Assembly (NCBI GenBank): GCA_009767595.1
Contig: VSDK01023569.1
Coordinates: 17,065-81,064 of the forward strand
Direction: 5' to 3'
From: Symbiodinium kawagutii
Lineage: Eukaryota; Sar; Dinophyceae; Suessiales; Symbiodiniaceae
DNA: 64,000 bases
Shown: piece by piece, positions 11,710 through 23,525 of the stretch
How the letters are laid out: every line of letters begins with the position of its first letter
Numbering within the stretch: the stretch's first letter is position 1
Program-made: the position numbers and the translations under genes
Notes under the pieces: generated by a model
Databases searched by the model: none
Seen by the model: only the letters and a program-made list of their open reading frames with translations
What the model was told of the DNA's origin: nothing

Positions 11710-11944
11710 CCAAGCGAAGATTGCGGGAGACTCAGTGTTGCCTGAGCTGGGAAGTTTAGATTATCACCCTCGGAGCAAGAAGTTTGGCTGGTCTCGGCAG
11801 AAAATTGGTGTGATGTTGAACTGCGGCATGAAAATGCCACTGTTGAGCAAACATAACTTGTCTTGTCACTACTGTTCACGGACTTTGGGGCCCCTTTGCA
11901 TTCGGTGTTGGTTGTGGACAGATGGGGAAACTACCTACTCGTAT

Positions 11945-12310
11945 CAGTCAGCGTGTGTGGGTGGGTGTGGGTCTGTGCACGTGTGCATGCATACATGCAC
12001 ACATTTTTACATAAGCACACACAAAACGTATATATGTGTGCTTATACGTGCCCATGTGTACTTACGTGGCTTGTGCTTGTAGAAGTGCATTTGCACAACA
12101 ATATGAAATGCAGATGTTCTGCCCTTGGAATAGAAATGAAGTATGCCAAAACATTGCTTTAGCAGTAATCTGCGGGTCAACTGTTTGTGCCCTGGCAACA
12201 ATGCACACATGATAGGACGCATGGATGCACATATATTTGGGTATATACATATACACACACACACACATATATATATATATATTTATATACATATATGCGT
12301 AGCTCCCAAA
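11945..12310. repeat. GT/CA and TA dinucleotide-rich tracts
   Basis: A GTGTGGGTG-type tract (11945-12060) and a (CA)n(TA)n tract (about 12243-12300) flank unique sequence. No coding evidence. Confidence 0.7.
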
Positions 12311-12697
12311 CATCTCTCTTTATGTGTTATGGAGGTAGCTTTGAAGCTCTCGGAAGTCGCACCCATGATAGCATATCCAATTTCCGATTGGATATGCTTT
12401 TCAAAACCACCAAATAAAACACCTGCTTCTGTCTTCGATTTTCATTGAATGAGGAAAGGCCACTGACAAACAAAAATAAGATTTCACTTTGGAAGAGCCA
12501 TCGGCAATTTGCAAAGTACTATGCTGCTCTGCACATGCTTTATTCATTCGGGCAACCCGCCTAGTTAAGCCCTGGCGAGAGTGATCCCAATTTCGTCCCT
12601 CATGATTGGTTGGAGCCCGGGATATCCAGTGCTACCCTTTTTTTTCGGGGGAGCTAAGCAGCCAAGGCACTCGTGGTAGTCACCCGTGCCATCCCAG

Positions 12698-12813
12698 GAT
12701 GACATGTGGTTGCAAGAGATGATGCTGGGCTGCGACACGGAACTCTTTGAGACCGTCCGCAAGGCGCTGCAGCGCTGCATGGATGTTGTCCAAGAGGGAA
12801 GCGGCCCGGCCAG
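12698..12813 (+). CDS. Exon-like segment, helical
   Basis: Preceded by catcccAG, the frame reads DDMWLQEMMLGCDTEL and then FETVRKALQRCMDVVQEG. It ends at GGCCAG|GCAGCA, a possible GC donor. The pattern L-x-x-(V/A)-x-x-A-L-x-x-C resembles the helical-hairpin exons at 30.7, 33.0, 46.1 and 49.2 kb, but gene membership is not established because a PPR gene lies in between. Confidence 0.45.
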
Positions 12814-12999
12814 GCAGCAGATTTGGGGGTTGGTTAGGGTAGAAGGTTGCGATGGATATTGGAATGATGCTGGATAATGCTAAATATGCTGGCATCATGT
12901 GAAGAAAAGCGGGATCAACATAGGAGGCAGAGAGTTGCTTGCATCATCCTCGGGTTCTAGATTCGGTATTCGGAATGGACATGCGCGGACTCAAAGCTT

Positions 13000-14540
13000 A
13001 CGAATCCGAGTTACCTCCTGTAGGCTGTGCTGTCAGATTTTTCAACGAGTGCTGGCCGAAGCAAAACAACAAGCCACCCGGATGCGCCCCACAAGTAGCT
13101 AGTGTCTGAACGAAAAGAAGGGAAGAAGCATTTAAAGCGATGTGAACACTTGCAAGAATCCATCATCCATCATTTGTATTCATTTGTCATCATTGACTAT
13201 ATTCCTAGATATTTTAGCCTTGGTCAGTCAATGGCTGGGTGTCACCCAGCATAATTGTCATCGTCCTCACCAAGCTTGATCAACCGGGGCTGTTCATTTT
13301 TGACCCAGGAGCAGGCATGATACCGAATGGTCATCTATAATCACAGCCCAGGTACTATCATTGATCAAGCCACGAAGAACACCATGGATTATCACGAGCT
13401 CAGGAGCAGTACTCATTAATTACCAATTCTTGTGAATTCCATTGTCGTTCCTGCTAGTCTTTGATCAATCGTCACTTTGATCAGTATCATTGTCAGGATA
13501 TGCAAGCATTGTTGTTTCTCAGTAATTCCTACCCGTCATTGTCATCGATCAATATCAAACACCATCATCATAATCCATCAGTTTACTCTCAGGACAGTCA
13601 TTGTTGATGAGCCGCCATTCCTATTCATTGATATACAAACGCCTTTCAGAATAAATCACATACAGAATCACCAGAATGGCCTCGATTGTTTGAACAACTA
13701 AGGGTGAACTGACCCGCAGCCATATGCCTATGAATCACCAGATGCTATGAGGACATATGAGGACAACGGTTCTTGACCATCAGGAACCATATATAGTTAT
13801 TTACTATGGCAACCATCAGCCATAGCCAGTGGTTCCACTGGTGCCATTGGTCATCATCAAACACAAACCCCGCTGCAGTGGCGGTTTTTCTCCGCCTCGA
13901 GCTGCACCATGGCGCCATGTCATGCGTGGTCACGGAGATGGCATAGGAGACGAGAAAAGCTGCGTTGTGGTCGATGCGTTTTGGTTTGATGATGGTTGAA
14001 GGTTGATGAAGATTGCGATGTAAGGTTTAAGGATGGTTGAAGCTTGATTGAGATTGCCATATCAAAAGATTGTTAGCACACACGTACCGACATATATTTA
14101 TACACTGGCATTCTAATTTAGGCTCGCGAGCCTCAGAAAGATGCTTTCTATATTTGTCCCTTTGATATTACATGTGCGCTTTATAGCATTTTTCCCCCGT
14201 GTGGTGAAAACCCTGTTCCTTCTCTGTGGAGATGGCGCTGTGAATTTATTCCTGTTGCAACCTCTCCCAGCTGATCTTCAGTCATCATTAATTAACCATC
14301 ATCGCAGTAACTCAGTAACTGAGCCATCATTGCTCCCTATAAACTTGGAAATTAACCGTCATCAAATACCGGTGGTAAAACCGTGGAAGCAGCGACTCTT
14401 GCAACAAAGATCAGATGAACGCAGATGAATTGGCATGTCCAAGATGTGTGCTTGCCTTGTTTGCTCCAGTTGATCTGTCCCTGAAAGAGCTCCAGGAAAG
14501 GCCAATTTTTGGGAACGCCGGAAGTTGGGTGACATCAACC
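13000..14540. other. No supported gene
   Basis: Two weak exon-like bits: 13030-13095 (frame IFQRVLAEAKQQATRM) and 13860-13940 (frame VAVFLRLELHHGAMS). Otherwise AT-balanced sequence with tcatc/atcat-rich runs around 13150-13600 and 14280-14350. Confidence 0.3.
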
Positions 14541-14549
14541 GTTCATGGG

Positions 14550-14632
14550 TCTGTCTGTCTCCCTGTCTGTCTGTCTCTCTGTCTGTCTCCCTGTCTGTCT
14601 CCCTGTCTGTTTGTCTGTCTGTCTACGTGCTT
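14550..14632. repeat. CTGT/CCCTGT microsatellite
   Basis: Repeated ctgtctgtctccctgtctgt units over about 80 bases. Confidence 0.9.
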
Positions 14633-15182
14633 TATTTATCTTGTTTAATCTTGTTTATTTGTTTAAGTACATCTTGTTCGTTTTCGCAGCCATCAGCATT
14701 TAAAGTGGCTACATAGTCGTGGTGGATCCTGGCATCAATTCTATTGCTGCGCGGTTGGTGATACTTTTCCGCTCTTCTGCTCCAAGCTGCAATATTGAGG
14801 CTTTACACGTGCTCCAACTATCATTGCTACAGTGTGGTTCTAACTTTTCGTCATTCTCCATTGGTAGCTTGTTGGCTCTACCTCGGTCATCATTTATCAC
14901 AATTTGTCATCATAAAGCATCATCAAACATCATAGACCATCACTGTTATCCATATTCATCAGCAGTTTAGCTATTCATTCCGCCTTTTAGCCTCAAAAAA
15001 TTGGCCAAAGTTCCTTGGATTTTGCCATTTCTTGAGCCATTTCTTGCATCAGGAGCCTGGACCCAGCGAATCCAGCCCTTGCTGGGCAGATGGAGGCGGA
15101 ACCCCGCCTTGGCAACGAAGGTGCGGCCTGCACCGCAACCGAAACTGTCATGGTGCCAGTGGCACAGATAGGATATATACAG

Positions 15183-15397
15183 TTTGGGGTTATAGTCACT
15201 CACGGTGACTAATACTAAGGATAGCAACTAACAATGGTTCAACAACCATTTTTTGGTGGTTTTTTATTTTCCCTACTAATTATTAACACATATATAGGTT
15301 TTCACAGGGGTTTTTAGTCACTCATGGTGACTAGTAATAGGGGATAGTAACTATAGTAACTAACAATAATGGTTCAACAACTATTGGTTGATATGGC
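15183..15397. repeat. Family C repeats, two copies in tandem
   Basis: The order ggttatagtcactca..gtgactaat..ggatag..aacta..aatggttcaacaac occurs at 15183-15292 and again at 15311-15397. A third copy is at 23405-23525. It is non-coding, about 90-120 bases, with a T-rich tail ending in ttttccct..taattattaac. Confidence 0.65.
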
Positions 15398-15490
15398 TAT
15401 AGGTCAATATTAGTTGACCAATAATGGGGGACCGATAATAACCAGGAATAATAGGGAAAACAATGGTGAGAGAGGTAGGGGAGCCAGGGG
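15398..15490. mobile_element. Family B inverted-repeat element, partial copy
   Basis: Contains tatggctataggtcaatatt and downstream agggaaaacaatgg, in the same order as the better copies at 20.45 and 58.93 kb. The far end is degenerate. Confidence 0.4.
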
Positions 15491-15765
15491 GATATATACA
15501 GTTTGGTGGTTTCAAACATTTTGATGATTTTTCCTAGTAATTATTGACAAATAGTAGCAATTGGTTGGTTGACAAATATTTTTCATACCAGTAGTACCGC
15601 ACAAGGCGGTGGCGGAAGTTATCAAGATAGGAACACTATAGGAGTGCGCAGTTGTGGTTGCGACGATTGATTGTCCGAGGGATCCGAGAACTGAACATCA
15701 CTTGGGCCTGACTTCCTACCAATGTGAGCATCGATCTGGCCACTTGACTGGCAGCCTATCTGTCT

Positions 15766-16330
15766 AGCTATCTTTCTATCAGTGGATCAGTTTTCTTTCT
15801 GTCTGTCTGACTGTCTATCTATCTATCTATCTGATGATCTATTCGTTTATCTATCTGCCTATGTACTTGTCTTTCTATCTACCTCACTATCTATCTCGTC
15901 ATCTTTCTGTCTATGTATCTATCTATCTACCTGTCCATCTATCTATTTATCTATCTGCCTATCTATCTATTTGTCGATCTATCTACCGATTTATTTGTCT
16001 GATCATCTATGTGTCCATCTGTCTATCTTTCTGTCTATTTACCTGACTATCTATTAACTTTTCTATCTGACTCTCGTTTCGTCTACCTATCTGTCTATCT
16101 ATCGACCCATCTAGCCATCTGAATCTGGCTATCCAATTGTCTGTCTATTCCATCTATCTATTCTAGCTATTCTATCTATCTATCTATCCATCCATCTATC
16201 TATCCATCTATTCATCCATCGATGCATCTATGTATCTGACTATCCATCTAGCCACCCATCGATCTGACTATCGACTTGTCGATCTATCTGGCTACCTCTT
16301 TGTCTAGCCATCTTTCGTCTATCTATTCAT
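15766..16330. repeat. CTAT/CTGT tetranucleotide satellite
   Basis: About 560 bases of diverged ctatctat/ctgtctat units. The Y/L/S-rich frames through it are artefacts. Confidence 0.9.
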
Positions 16331-16332
16331 TT

Positions 16333-17126
16333 ACCTTCCAAATGTGCTTCGATCATGAAGTGTTTTGCATCTAGGTGTTTGGCCACTTTTGATAATTGGA
16401 CCTTGCAAAGGTGTTCCGATCATCAAGTGTTTTGCTACTTTTGACCTGCAAATGTGCTTGGCGCGCAAGCGTTGTGCACATTTTGGCCACATAAATCACG
16501 AAAAGTGACGCGAAACGCAAGTGTTTTCCTACTTTTGTCTCCTGTGTTCAAAAAGTGTCAAAACGTGCTGTGTTTTGACACATTTGCTTCAAAATGTGCT
16601 TCTCGCCCTGGCCGCGTGCACTTTTTCGGACATGCAACTTTCAAAACTTGTTAAAAACCACGAGTTTTTGCGACTTCGGACGTGAGAATGTGCTTCGCGC
16701 GCAGGCGGCGTGCCAATTTTCATGATCATATGACATCTCCGAAAAGTGGCCCGAAACGCTAGTAAAATTGCAGTTTTTATTTTGGTACAAGATTTTATCT
16801 TAAAAATTTGCTTCGCGCGCAGGCAGCGTGCCAGTTTTGAGAATCATGAGTCATCAAAAGTGCTCCGAACATGTAGTGTTTTGACGATTTTGACTTCCAA
16901 ATGTGCTTCGCGCCTAGGTTTTTTCACGATTTTGCAAGTTGCAACTTCCAAAAGTGCTCCGAACGTGACATGTTTTTAAGATTTTGACTTCCAAATGTGC
17001 TTCGCGCCTAGGTTTTTTCACGATTTTGCAAGTTCCAACTTCCAAAAGTGCTCCGGACCTGACATGTTTTTACGATTTTGACTTCCAAATGTGCTTCGCG
17101 CCTAGGTTTTTTCACGATTTTGGCAC
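16333..17126. repeat. 94-base tandem satellite, with older copies upstream
   Basis: Three near-identical units start at about 16891, 16985 and 17079, an exact 94-base period. Each contains acttccaaatgtgcttcgcg, then cctaggttttttcacgattt, then aaaagtgctccg. More diverged copies, recognisable by aaatgtgcttcg.cgc and by agtgttttg, extend back to about 16333. No coding frame spans it cleanly. Confidence 0.85.
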
Positions 17127-17129
17127 ACA

Positions 17130-18095
17130 CCTTCCGCCACAGTGGTCCGCACCCGCCGCTTTAGCGAGGTACCCTTCTGGACCCTCATGATGCACAAAAC
17201 CTTGCAAAACACAGCATTTCGCGACTTTCCTAACATTTTGGCGCGCTCGCACTCTCATCTTTCTCACATCTCTTCTTTCTCACGTCTGCATAGGCGATCT
17301 GCCCTAGCTGAGTTGTCCATATTGTCGGAAGTTAGACTTCTAAACTTCCTTCGACAAATAGGGGTTGAAACCACCACCCAGTATAGGTGCGTGATTCGTC
17401 AGGATGAAATATGTACTTGTGACATCTTCCCCTCAACCGGTGGACCCCCAATTATCCCAAGAAGTTATGAGAAGGCGGCCTCGCCGTCCAAACGTCCAAC
17501 CAGCACCACGCATACACCCTGTTTTCTTGGCCACTCCACGGGGCAAGAGGTGTTTCACCACGGAGCCAAGTGATCAAAAGCTTCATGACTACCATCAAAA
17601 GCTGTGATGGTCCATTGGACAATGGGGGTTATCACGCTAGTGTCACTACAACGATTGTCCTTGCAGAATCGATGACCGTAAAATTGACCACAGCTACAGG
17701 ATATCAGGATGCTTCTGATGGGAGGAGTCCACCTGGCAATGCTGCCAGAGTAGCCCCCCGAGGTTTGGTGAGGTGACAGGTTCAGTGGTTCACGGCAGAA
17801 CGCGGCGTTCTGCACCAAACATTTGCTCTAACATACTGATTCGCAAACAAGTGTACCTCAAATCGAGCAGTGCGTTTCGTACCTGCATCTCCATCTCCCC
17901 TGATGCGGACCCAACCAGTTGACGAAGCTATGTTTCGGATATGGCAGTGGGTAACTATCCAATAGACATTGTTCCCCTGTCATTGACCATATGTTTTCCA
18001 TATTCTTGTTGCTTATCATCCCCCATGGTTGGTTGGTTCATTGGTTCAATGCTTGACCCAACTCGCCCCATGCCATGGTTGGGCCCTACCAATGG
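17130..18095. other. No supported gene; possible retroelement relic
   Basis: A 67-codon ATG frame at 17404-17607 reads MKYVLVTSSPQPVDPQLSQE and later HPVFLATPRGKRCF, a style seen in retroelement C-termini. An overlapping frame of 143 codons makes this ambiguous. The rest holds nothing I would call. Confidence 0.25.
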
Positions 18096-18099
18096 CCAG

Positions 18100-18198
18100 G
18101 TGTTATGCGAGCTCCGTGCCGCGAAACGCTCCCGGGCGGCCTGCCTGCTGCAGCCTGTCCGCAGAAATTCCCCGGTGGCACGACCGGTTGTGGCACAG
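18100..18198 (+). CDS. Exon-like segment with AG / GTGGTA borders
   Basis: Between ggccAG and CACAG|GTGGTA the sequence reads 33 codons in phase 0: VLCELRAAKRSRAACLLQPV, then a V/A/R-rich end. Composition is coding-like. It lies about 0.8 kb before the first PPR exon and could be its upstream exon, but nothing proves it. Confidence 0.4.
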
Positions 18199-18199
18199 G

Positions 18200-18975
18200 T
18201 GGTAGGAACTTCTCACTGAGGCAGTGCCGGTAGCACAAACATGTACAAATCCTTGTTGGTCACCATGGTTGGCCTCTGATCCTGAAGGGTTTGTGCCAGT
18301 TTGTCAGGCATTTTTGATGATTTTCATATGTAAAGCTCTTGGAAACCTGCATGGCCCTCAGTTGATCTTTCTGAAGAGGATCTCTAAAACCTGCCATGTG
18401 GTGCAAATTTTGAGCTCTCATGCTTAATACTTGGATAACAATGGTTAGTCAAACGTGAATGGCCGATGAGGTCAGTTAATGGATTTAACGATCAATTGGT
18501 GATTGATAAGCGGTTGAAAAGGTCACTTAATGGTCAATACCAGCAACAAATCCGAGCCCCCAAGGCAGGTTTCTTGGCGACTTGAAATGACGGTCAACCC
18601 AAGTGCGGCAGAGCAGCCAACAAAACGGCCGTGGTGACTATCCACACAAAATCTATGGGTTTTTGTATCAGCTCCAGCAAGTGCAGTAGTCTTGGGTCTA
18701 CTCTTGGTTTATCAAGTTTCTGTGGCGTTTAGCGTGCAAGGGCCGCAGGGCCGGTTGCTGCCTAAATCATTGCTTTTTGGTCATACTGATTGACCGCTTT
18801 GTGAATCTTTGGACCCCTCAGCAACAACAACAGCCGTGGGGCTTGGATTGTCCCTCTGTTATGAAGTGATTTGATTTGTTGATGACCTCTACATTGTAAC
18901 GACCCTACATGCTTCAACCACTTTGAAGTGATTTCTCGGGTGAATGGAAGATATGTGTCTTGACGACTTCTGGCA
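18200..18975. other. No gene seen
   Basis: AT-balanced sequence with several ggtcaatgg/gttaatgg echoes around 18440-18540. Probably intron or intergenic DNA. Confidence 0.4.
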
Positions 18976-18980
18976 GCAAG

Positions 18981-19097
18981 GTTGCAGGCGATGAATTGCA
19001 GCCGAGTGGAGCCGAACTTGTTGCATCTCAATGCGACCCTGAGCGCTTGCGAGCGATGCAGTGACTGGAGCAGGGCTTTGTGGCAGTTAGGTGCTGC
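18981..19097 (+). CDS. PPR protein, exon A
   Basis: After ggcagcaAG the frame reads LQAMNCSRVEPNLLHLNATL, then SACERCSDWSRALWQLGA. That is one pentatricopeptide motif: a helix-turn-helix repeat of about 35 residues that binds RNA, used mainly on organelle transcripts. The N-x-x-L-S-A-C-E and W-S-R-A-L positions are typical of dinoflagellate PPR repeats. The 3' edge is uncertain (possible sites after ctgctg or at tgc|gagcga). A (CA)n microsatellite follows at 19180. Confidence 0.65.
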
Positions 19098-19628
19098 TGG
19101 AGGGCATGGGCAGGGGGAATTGTCACTGAAACTTTGGGACGATGAGATATGGGTTTTGGAGGATACGCAGAGGCACACGCACACACACACACACACCAAT
19201 ATGTACACCACATATATGCCACATATACGCCATGTATGCGATATTAGCATGCACATTTCAGATTCAGGCGCGCACACACCCATGGACCGCACGATCTGGG
19301 CAAGCTGGTCGTCTTGTGTTGCCGCCATGTGGGGTGCAGGTCAAGCTTCCATCTATGGCATCAAGTGCCTTGGGCCCGTGGCACGGGGGATTTGTTCAGG
19401 AGCACTGACTTCAAAGATACATAGTGATGTTGATGATGTTGATGATTGTTTGTGATTAGTACTGGTTGTCTATTGCATCAAGTAATGTCGTTGGCAATAT
19501 GCTTGAAGTATTCCTAGATATTCGAAGAAATAACGAGCATTGCATGTCATCGCAGAATCTGCTGGCTGCTGGGGATCTCTTGGTGGAGAGCGTGCTGCCA
19601 ACCCGACCACGTGCCGGTGGCTGAGGAG

Positions 19629-19722
19629 CGACACAATAACCTTCAACACGACCATTAGCGCTTGTGAAAAGAGCCATCATTGGCAATGGTCCTTGCGCCC
19701 CGGCATGCTGAAGCTGCACGTG
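19629..19722 (+). CDS. PPR protein, exon B
   Basis: Ninety-three in-frame bases after ctgaggAGc read DTITFNTTISACEKSHHWQW, then SLRPGMLKLHV, and end at cacgtg|GTGAGA, a canonical donor. D-x-I-T-F-N-x-x-I-S-A-C-E-K is the standard first helix of a PPR repeat. The exon ends in phase 0, matching the phase-0 start of exon C. Confidence 0.7.
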
Positions 19723-20086
19723 GTGAGATGCTTTTTTTTTTAAATACCATCTTGGAAGAAATTTGAAGAAACCCTTTAGAAACCCTTTGGCCTTTTACAT
19801 ATTAAGGTCTCAATTTCAAAACAACCCAAATCATCTCGGAAGAAGCATGAAGAAGACTCTTGTGAAAGCTGGTTGAGATACCCGAAATATTCATAAATAT
19901 CCCGAAACCACCCAAAAACCAATGGTTTTCTACCAAAAAGGCTCAAGGACCTGGAAGATGTACCATGGGGGCGTCTCTGACCGGGGGCTTGGAAGGGGCC
20001 GAGGCACCTCCATGGGGAGATGGAGCAGCAGAAGATGCTAAAGGACGGGCGAAATAGGGGGGAATGCTCCACGATTGATGGATTCC

Positions 20087-20225
20087 GATGGATTCCTATG
20101 GAATTCCTCGGGGGTTTCTATGGATTCCTATGGTTTCCTATGAATTCCTGTGGGTTTCCATGGATTCCTATGGATTCCTATGGATCCCTCTGGATTCCTA
20201 TGAATTTCCTTTGAATTTCCTAGGA
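20087..20225. repeat. 10-base minisatellite (ATGGATTCCT)
   Basis: About 13 diverged tandem copies, inside the intron between PPR exons B and C. Confidence 0.9.
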
Positions 20226-20312
20226 TTCTTGAACTTCATCATCGAACTGTCTCAGACTTCGCTTCCGCAGCAAGTCTGGGTGACCGTTGTAGCGGACTGC
20301 CCCACTCTGCAG

Positions 20313-20375
20313 TTTTGTCGGGGAACGTCCCAGGACGTGATCACCTACAGTGCTGCAATCAGTGCCTTCGAAAAG
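20313..20375 (+). CDS. PPR protein, exon C
   Basis: Exactly 21 codons between ctgcAG and GAAAAG|GCGCAA: FCRGTSQDVITYSAAISAFEK. The donor is GC rather than GT. Splicing in phase 0 to exon D gives ISAFEK-AGRWQNAIDFF, a textbook PPR hairpin joined across the intron. This is strong evidence for the boundary. Confidence 0.75.
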
Positions 20376-20454
20376 GCGCAACTGGGGTTGCAACAGGGCA
20401 ACCCTGGGCGGCAGCGGTGGGCGGACCCTGGTTGAGTGTCATGGTCTTATTTGG

Positions 20455-20560
20455 CTATGGGTCATATTAACCAACAAAAAATGGTGGTTCGTAACCAATA
20501 AAACGCAGGCAAAAAAAAAAAAACAATAAAACCATAGGGAAAACAATGGTCAATGATGGC
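20455..20560. mobile_element. Family B inverted-repeat element
   Basis: Starts tggctatgggtcatattaac and has the internal agggaaaacaatggtcaatg string shared with the copies at 24.6, 50.1 and 58.9 kb. The A-rich centre is expanded. Non-coding. Confidence 0.5.
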
Positions 20561-21129
20561 CACACTGCTTTTTGTTCAAAGGATTGATCGTGTCATTGGT
20601 TGCCTACTTTGATCTCAGCATCCGATATTTTATAGTATTGTTGAGAATGAAAGGCAGCAAGCAGCCCAAATGGAGCTGTGTCAACCTCTCACTGGGGCCG
20701 TCGCAGGCTGGTAGGTTCATGTCCCAGCTAACCAACCCGTTTAACCTTCTTGCTATCGTTCTTTTTCTCCTTCTTGTGGCTCAGTGAAGAACATTGGGAA
20801 CCTCCAGGAATGTTGTTCTCAACCACGCCAAAATGACCATACAAGATTGAGACGAGAAATCGTTTCTAGGTCACACCACTCCTGGACAAAGTTGCATGCT
20901 TAGTCAGTGCATATATATATATATAAATATGTATCTATACATACATATGTGTGTGTACAAGCGTTATTAACCACTCTTGGCCATTATCAACTACCATGAA
21001 CCATCATTGACCCTTATTATTCATCACTGTGAAGCGTTAACAACCACTAGCCATTATTAAGCACTACAATCTGTAGATAAGTGCTGACCATTATACAGTC
21101 CAAGGAGCTTCCTCTGGGTATGGCACCAG

Positions 21130-21203
21130 GCCGGCCGCTGGCAAAACGCCATAGATTTCTTCCAAGAGATGCAACAAGGACAGGTTCACCGGGATCGCGT
21201 TGT
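21130..21203 (+). CDS. PPR protein, exon D
   Basis: Between ggcaccAG and GTTGT|GTAGCT. It reads AGRWQNAIDFFQEMQQGQVH, then RDRVV, the second helix of one PPR motif plus the link to the next. It ends in phase 2; joining to the next segment gives RDRVVYGAVVSAC in frame. Without splicing it would hit TAG at once, which supports the donor. Confidence 0.75.
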
Positions 21204-22173
21204 GTAGCTTGGTCCTGCTGCCACGATTTGTTTCATGGCCTTTCCCCATGTAAGCGATCTTAAACTACAGATAAAATCTGAGGAAATTATGATCAACTTT
21301 ATGGTGATTAACAACTATGAGGGTTTCCCAAGAATATTTCCCGGAAACGACAGAGCCGCGACGATGCACATCCAACCAAATGAAGTTCTACTTATTCAAA
21401 GGGTGGCTAGCGCATGTTATATAGGTGTTGTGGACGATAGTTGTTGGGTACCGACCGGAAAGCGCCAGCATTGACACAGAAAGACGACCCAAACAGGTGT
21501 CAAATGACAACTGCTGTGGTGCTTCCGAAAATGACTCCTGAGTTCGTACTGCCGTGTCCTAGTGAACGTTCATACACTTGGCATAACGTGTTATATCCCT
21601 TTTCTTGTTGGTTTTCATGCTTATCATTGATCACGTTTGTTACTGGTTGCTGGTCATAAATGTGTCAATCATCGTTGACCGCTGCTGATTCACCCTCACC
21701 ATTATCAGCTATCAATCGACAATTCTCAAATGCCATCGGCCACAACATTTGCCAATTCTCAACCATCATGAACTAAATTATCGTCACACTAAGCTTGAGC
21801 AAACCACTACCCACCAAGCTTAACCACGATTTTTGCGTGCCTATATCAGCCATCCATGAGCCACCATGAAGTATATACCGACATGAGTAGCAGTATATGA
21901 TGTGTATATTTACATATGTATTTATATATATATATACCTAAACGTAAATAAACACACACACATATATCTATATATACGATTAGCTTTTCATTAGCCCTTC
22001 AACGCCACAAAAAAAAACAAACTATCAACCAATCACCAAGAATCAATGAATCACAATGAACTTTTGATCACCCATCAAATCCATCAATTCACTATCCAAT
22101 TGACGGTTCATTGCCCACCAAGCCATTCACCCAAAGGGTTGCTACGTCTACGGCGCAGATTTTACAGCATCAG

Positions 22174-22198
22174 GTACGGGGCGGTTGTCAGCGCTTGC
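22174..22198 (+). CDS. PPR protein, exon E (possibly a 25-base micro-exon)
   Basis: After gcatcAG the bases give YGAVVSAC in the phase left by exon D. The PPR pattern then continues perfectly in exon F (EKGAAWEQALALY), which needs a GA donor (TTGC|GATGCT). The exon may instead extend with DARMESWGAAA. Both readings keep the repeat. The micro-exon reading is inference. Confidence 0.5.
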
Positions 22199-23057
22199 GA
22201 TGCTCGTATGGAGTCGTGGGGTGCGGCAGCTATCATAGGACGGTTATGAAAGATAGCTTGGATAGAAATGGGCCGTTGGATGGTGGAAATTCATGGTCAA
22301 TTGATGGCTACTTGATCTTTGATGGCTAAGCACCAGTTGGATGATTAATGAATGGTGGTTCATTGATGTCAATTGATGGCCGATTCTCATGGCCAATTGA
22401 TGCTGGGTAGGTCATCTAAAATGGCTAATTCATGACTTAGTTAGTGGCTAGTTCATGGTGAATTGATGGAGGCTTGATGGCTGGCTAGTGGGTTATCAAT
22501 GTCCATGTAGTACTAAGCCTCTCACGGGAGCAATTCACAGGCTGGGAATAATGCGAGTGACCCTCCCCGAGCATTGATGCGAGTAGGAGTTGCTTAGATG
22601 AAATTCTCCAGCAAAGTGCTTTATTGGCCATCGTTGCTAGAGGTTTTTTCCTCGTATTTTTATTGGACATACTTTTATAGCTTTTGCCTCGTACTTCGAA
22701 ATCATTGCTAATCCCAGCACATGCTTGGAGGAATTCACAATTCTGCATGCGCGAACTTGGGCAACAGTAACCGCGGCAATAACTAATGGTCATCAGTGGT
22801 TGATAAATTGGTGGTTTGGAGTGTTTAAGAATCAATGGTCAATTGGCTTGCAGTTTCAAGTACCTATACAACTTGATCCACATGTTGGGATAGGATTCAT
22901 CCACCAACCAGACAAGTACCATCAGTATCAGAAGACCAACCGCTCCCAACAGCAACAACCAGAGATACACCAACTAGCAAGATCAACGGGAACGGTGAAG
23001 CACCAGCGAGATAACTTTCATGTTCTGTCTTTGGAAAACACGGTGGTTCCACAACTT

Positions 23058-23129
23058 GGTGGTTTCTCATATCATAGGGCCCCCCCGGAAACATCCAAAG
23101 TATTCGCCCTTCATAGCAAGAAACCAACC
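23058..23129. mobile_element. Family A inverted-repeat element, short copy
   Basis: Left end ggtggtttctcatatcatag followed by a C-run; right end agcaagaaaccaacc. About 72 bases. Confidence 0.4.
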
Positions 23130-23285
23130 AGTATACTGTAGTTAGTATACCCCCTATAGATTGCTAATAATCCTCTTGTTAATGACCATTGAAAATGAGT
23201 AATTAACCTACCATTTATGGGGGTCCTCTATTAACAAACCACCATTTATGGATGCCGCTTTTGTGACCGTCAGTGCCCGGCCAAG

Positions 23286-23343
23286 GAAAAGGGCGCTGCA
23301 TGGGAGCAGGCCTTGGCTTTGTATCAGAAGTGCTTGCTGGAAG
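23286..23343 (+). CDS. PPR protein, exon F
   Basis: Between gccaAG and CTGGAAG|GCTCTG (GC donor). It reads EKGAAWEQALALYQKCLLEG with one base left over. Joining the spare G to the GC that starts exon G gives LLEG-IPADEVIYAAC in frame. The 58-base length and phases fit exactly on both sides. Confidence 0.75.
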
Positions 23344-23404
23344 GCTCTGGGCGGGCCCCCGGTCCCCAAGTGCTATGGTGAATAACCGGTTGGCAGTTTT
23401 TTAT

Positions 23405-23525
23405 AGGGGTTATAGTCACTGATGGTGGCTAATAGGGGATAGTAACTAATAATGATGGTTCAACAACTATTGGTTGGCGGTTTTATTATATTTTTTGTTT
23501 TCCCTAGCTTGGTAATTATTAACTT
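23405..23525. repeat. Family C repeat, third copy
   Basis: ggggttatagtcactgatgg..ataggggatagtaacta..atggttcaacaactattggttggcgg..tttccctagc..taattattaact matches the 15.2 kb copies in order and spacing. It lies in the intron between PPR exons F and G. Confidence 0.65.

Noticed and set aside
17142-17573. A 143-codon + frame
   Set aside because: Begins in the satellite and overlaps a shorter but more protein-like frame; neither has a domain I can name.
18762-19328. A 188-codon minus frame
   Set aside because: It lies opposite the first PPR exon and runs through a (CA)n repeat; the + strand has the recognisable motif.
20780-22040. TA-rich tracts as origins or promoters
   Set aside because: They are (TA)n/(CA)n microsatellites in introns with no associated conserved element.
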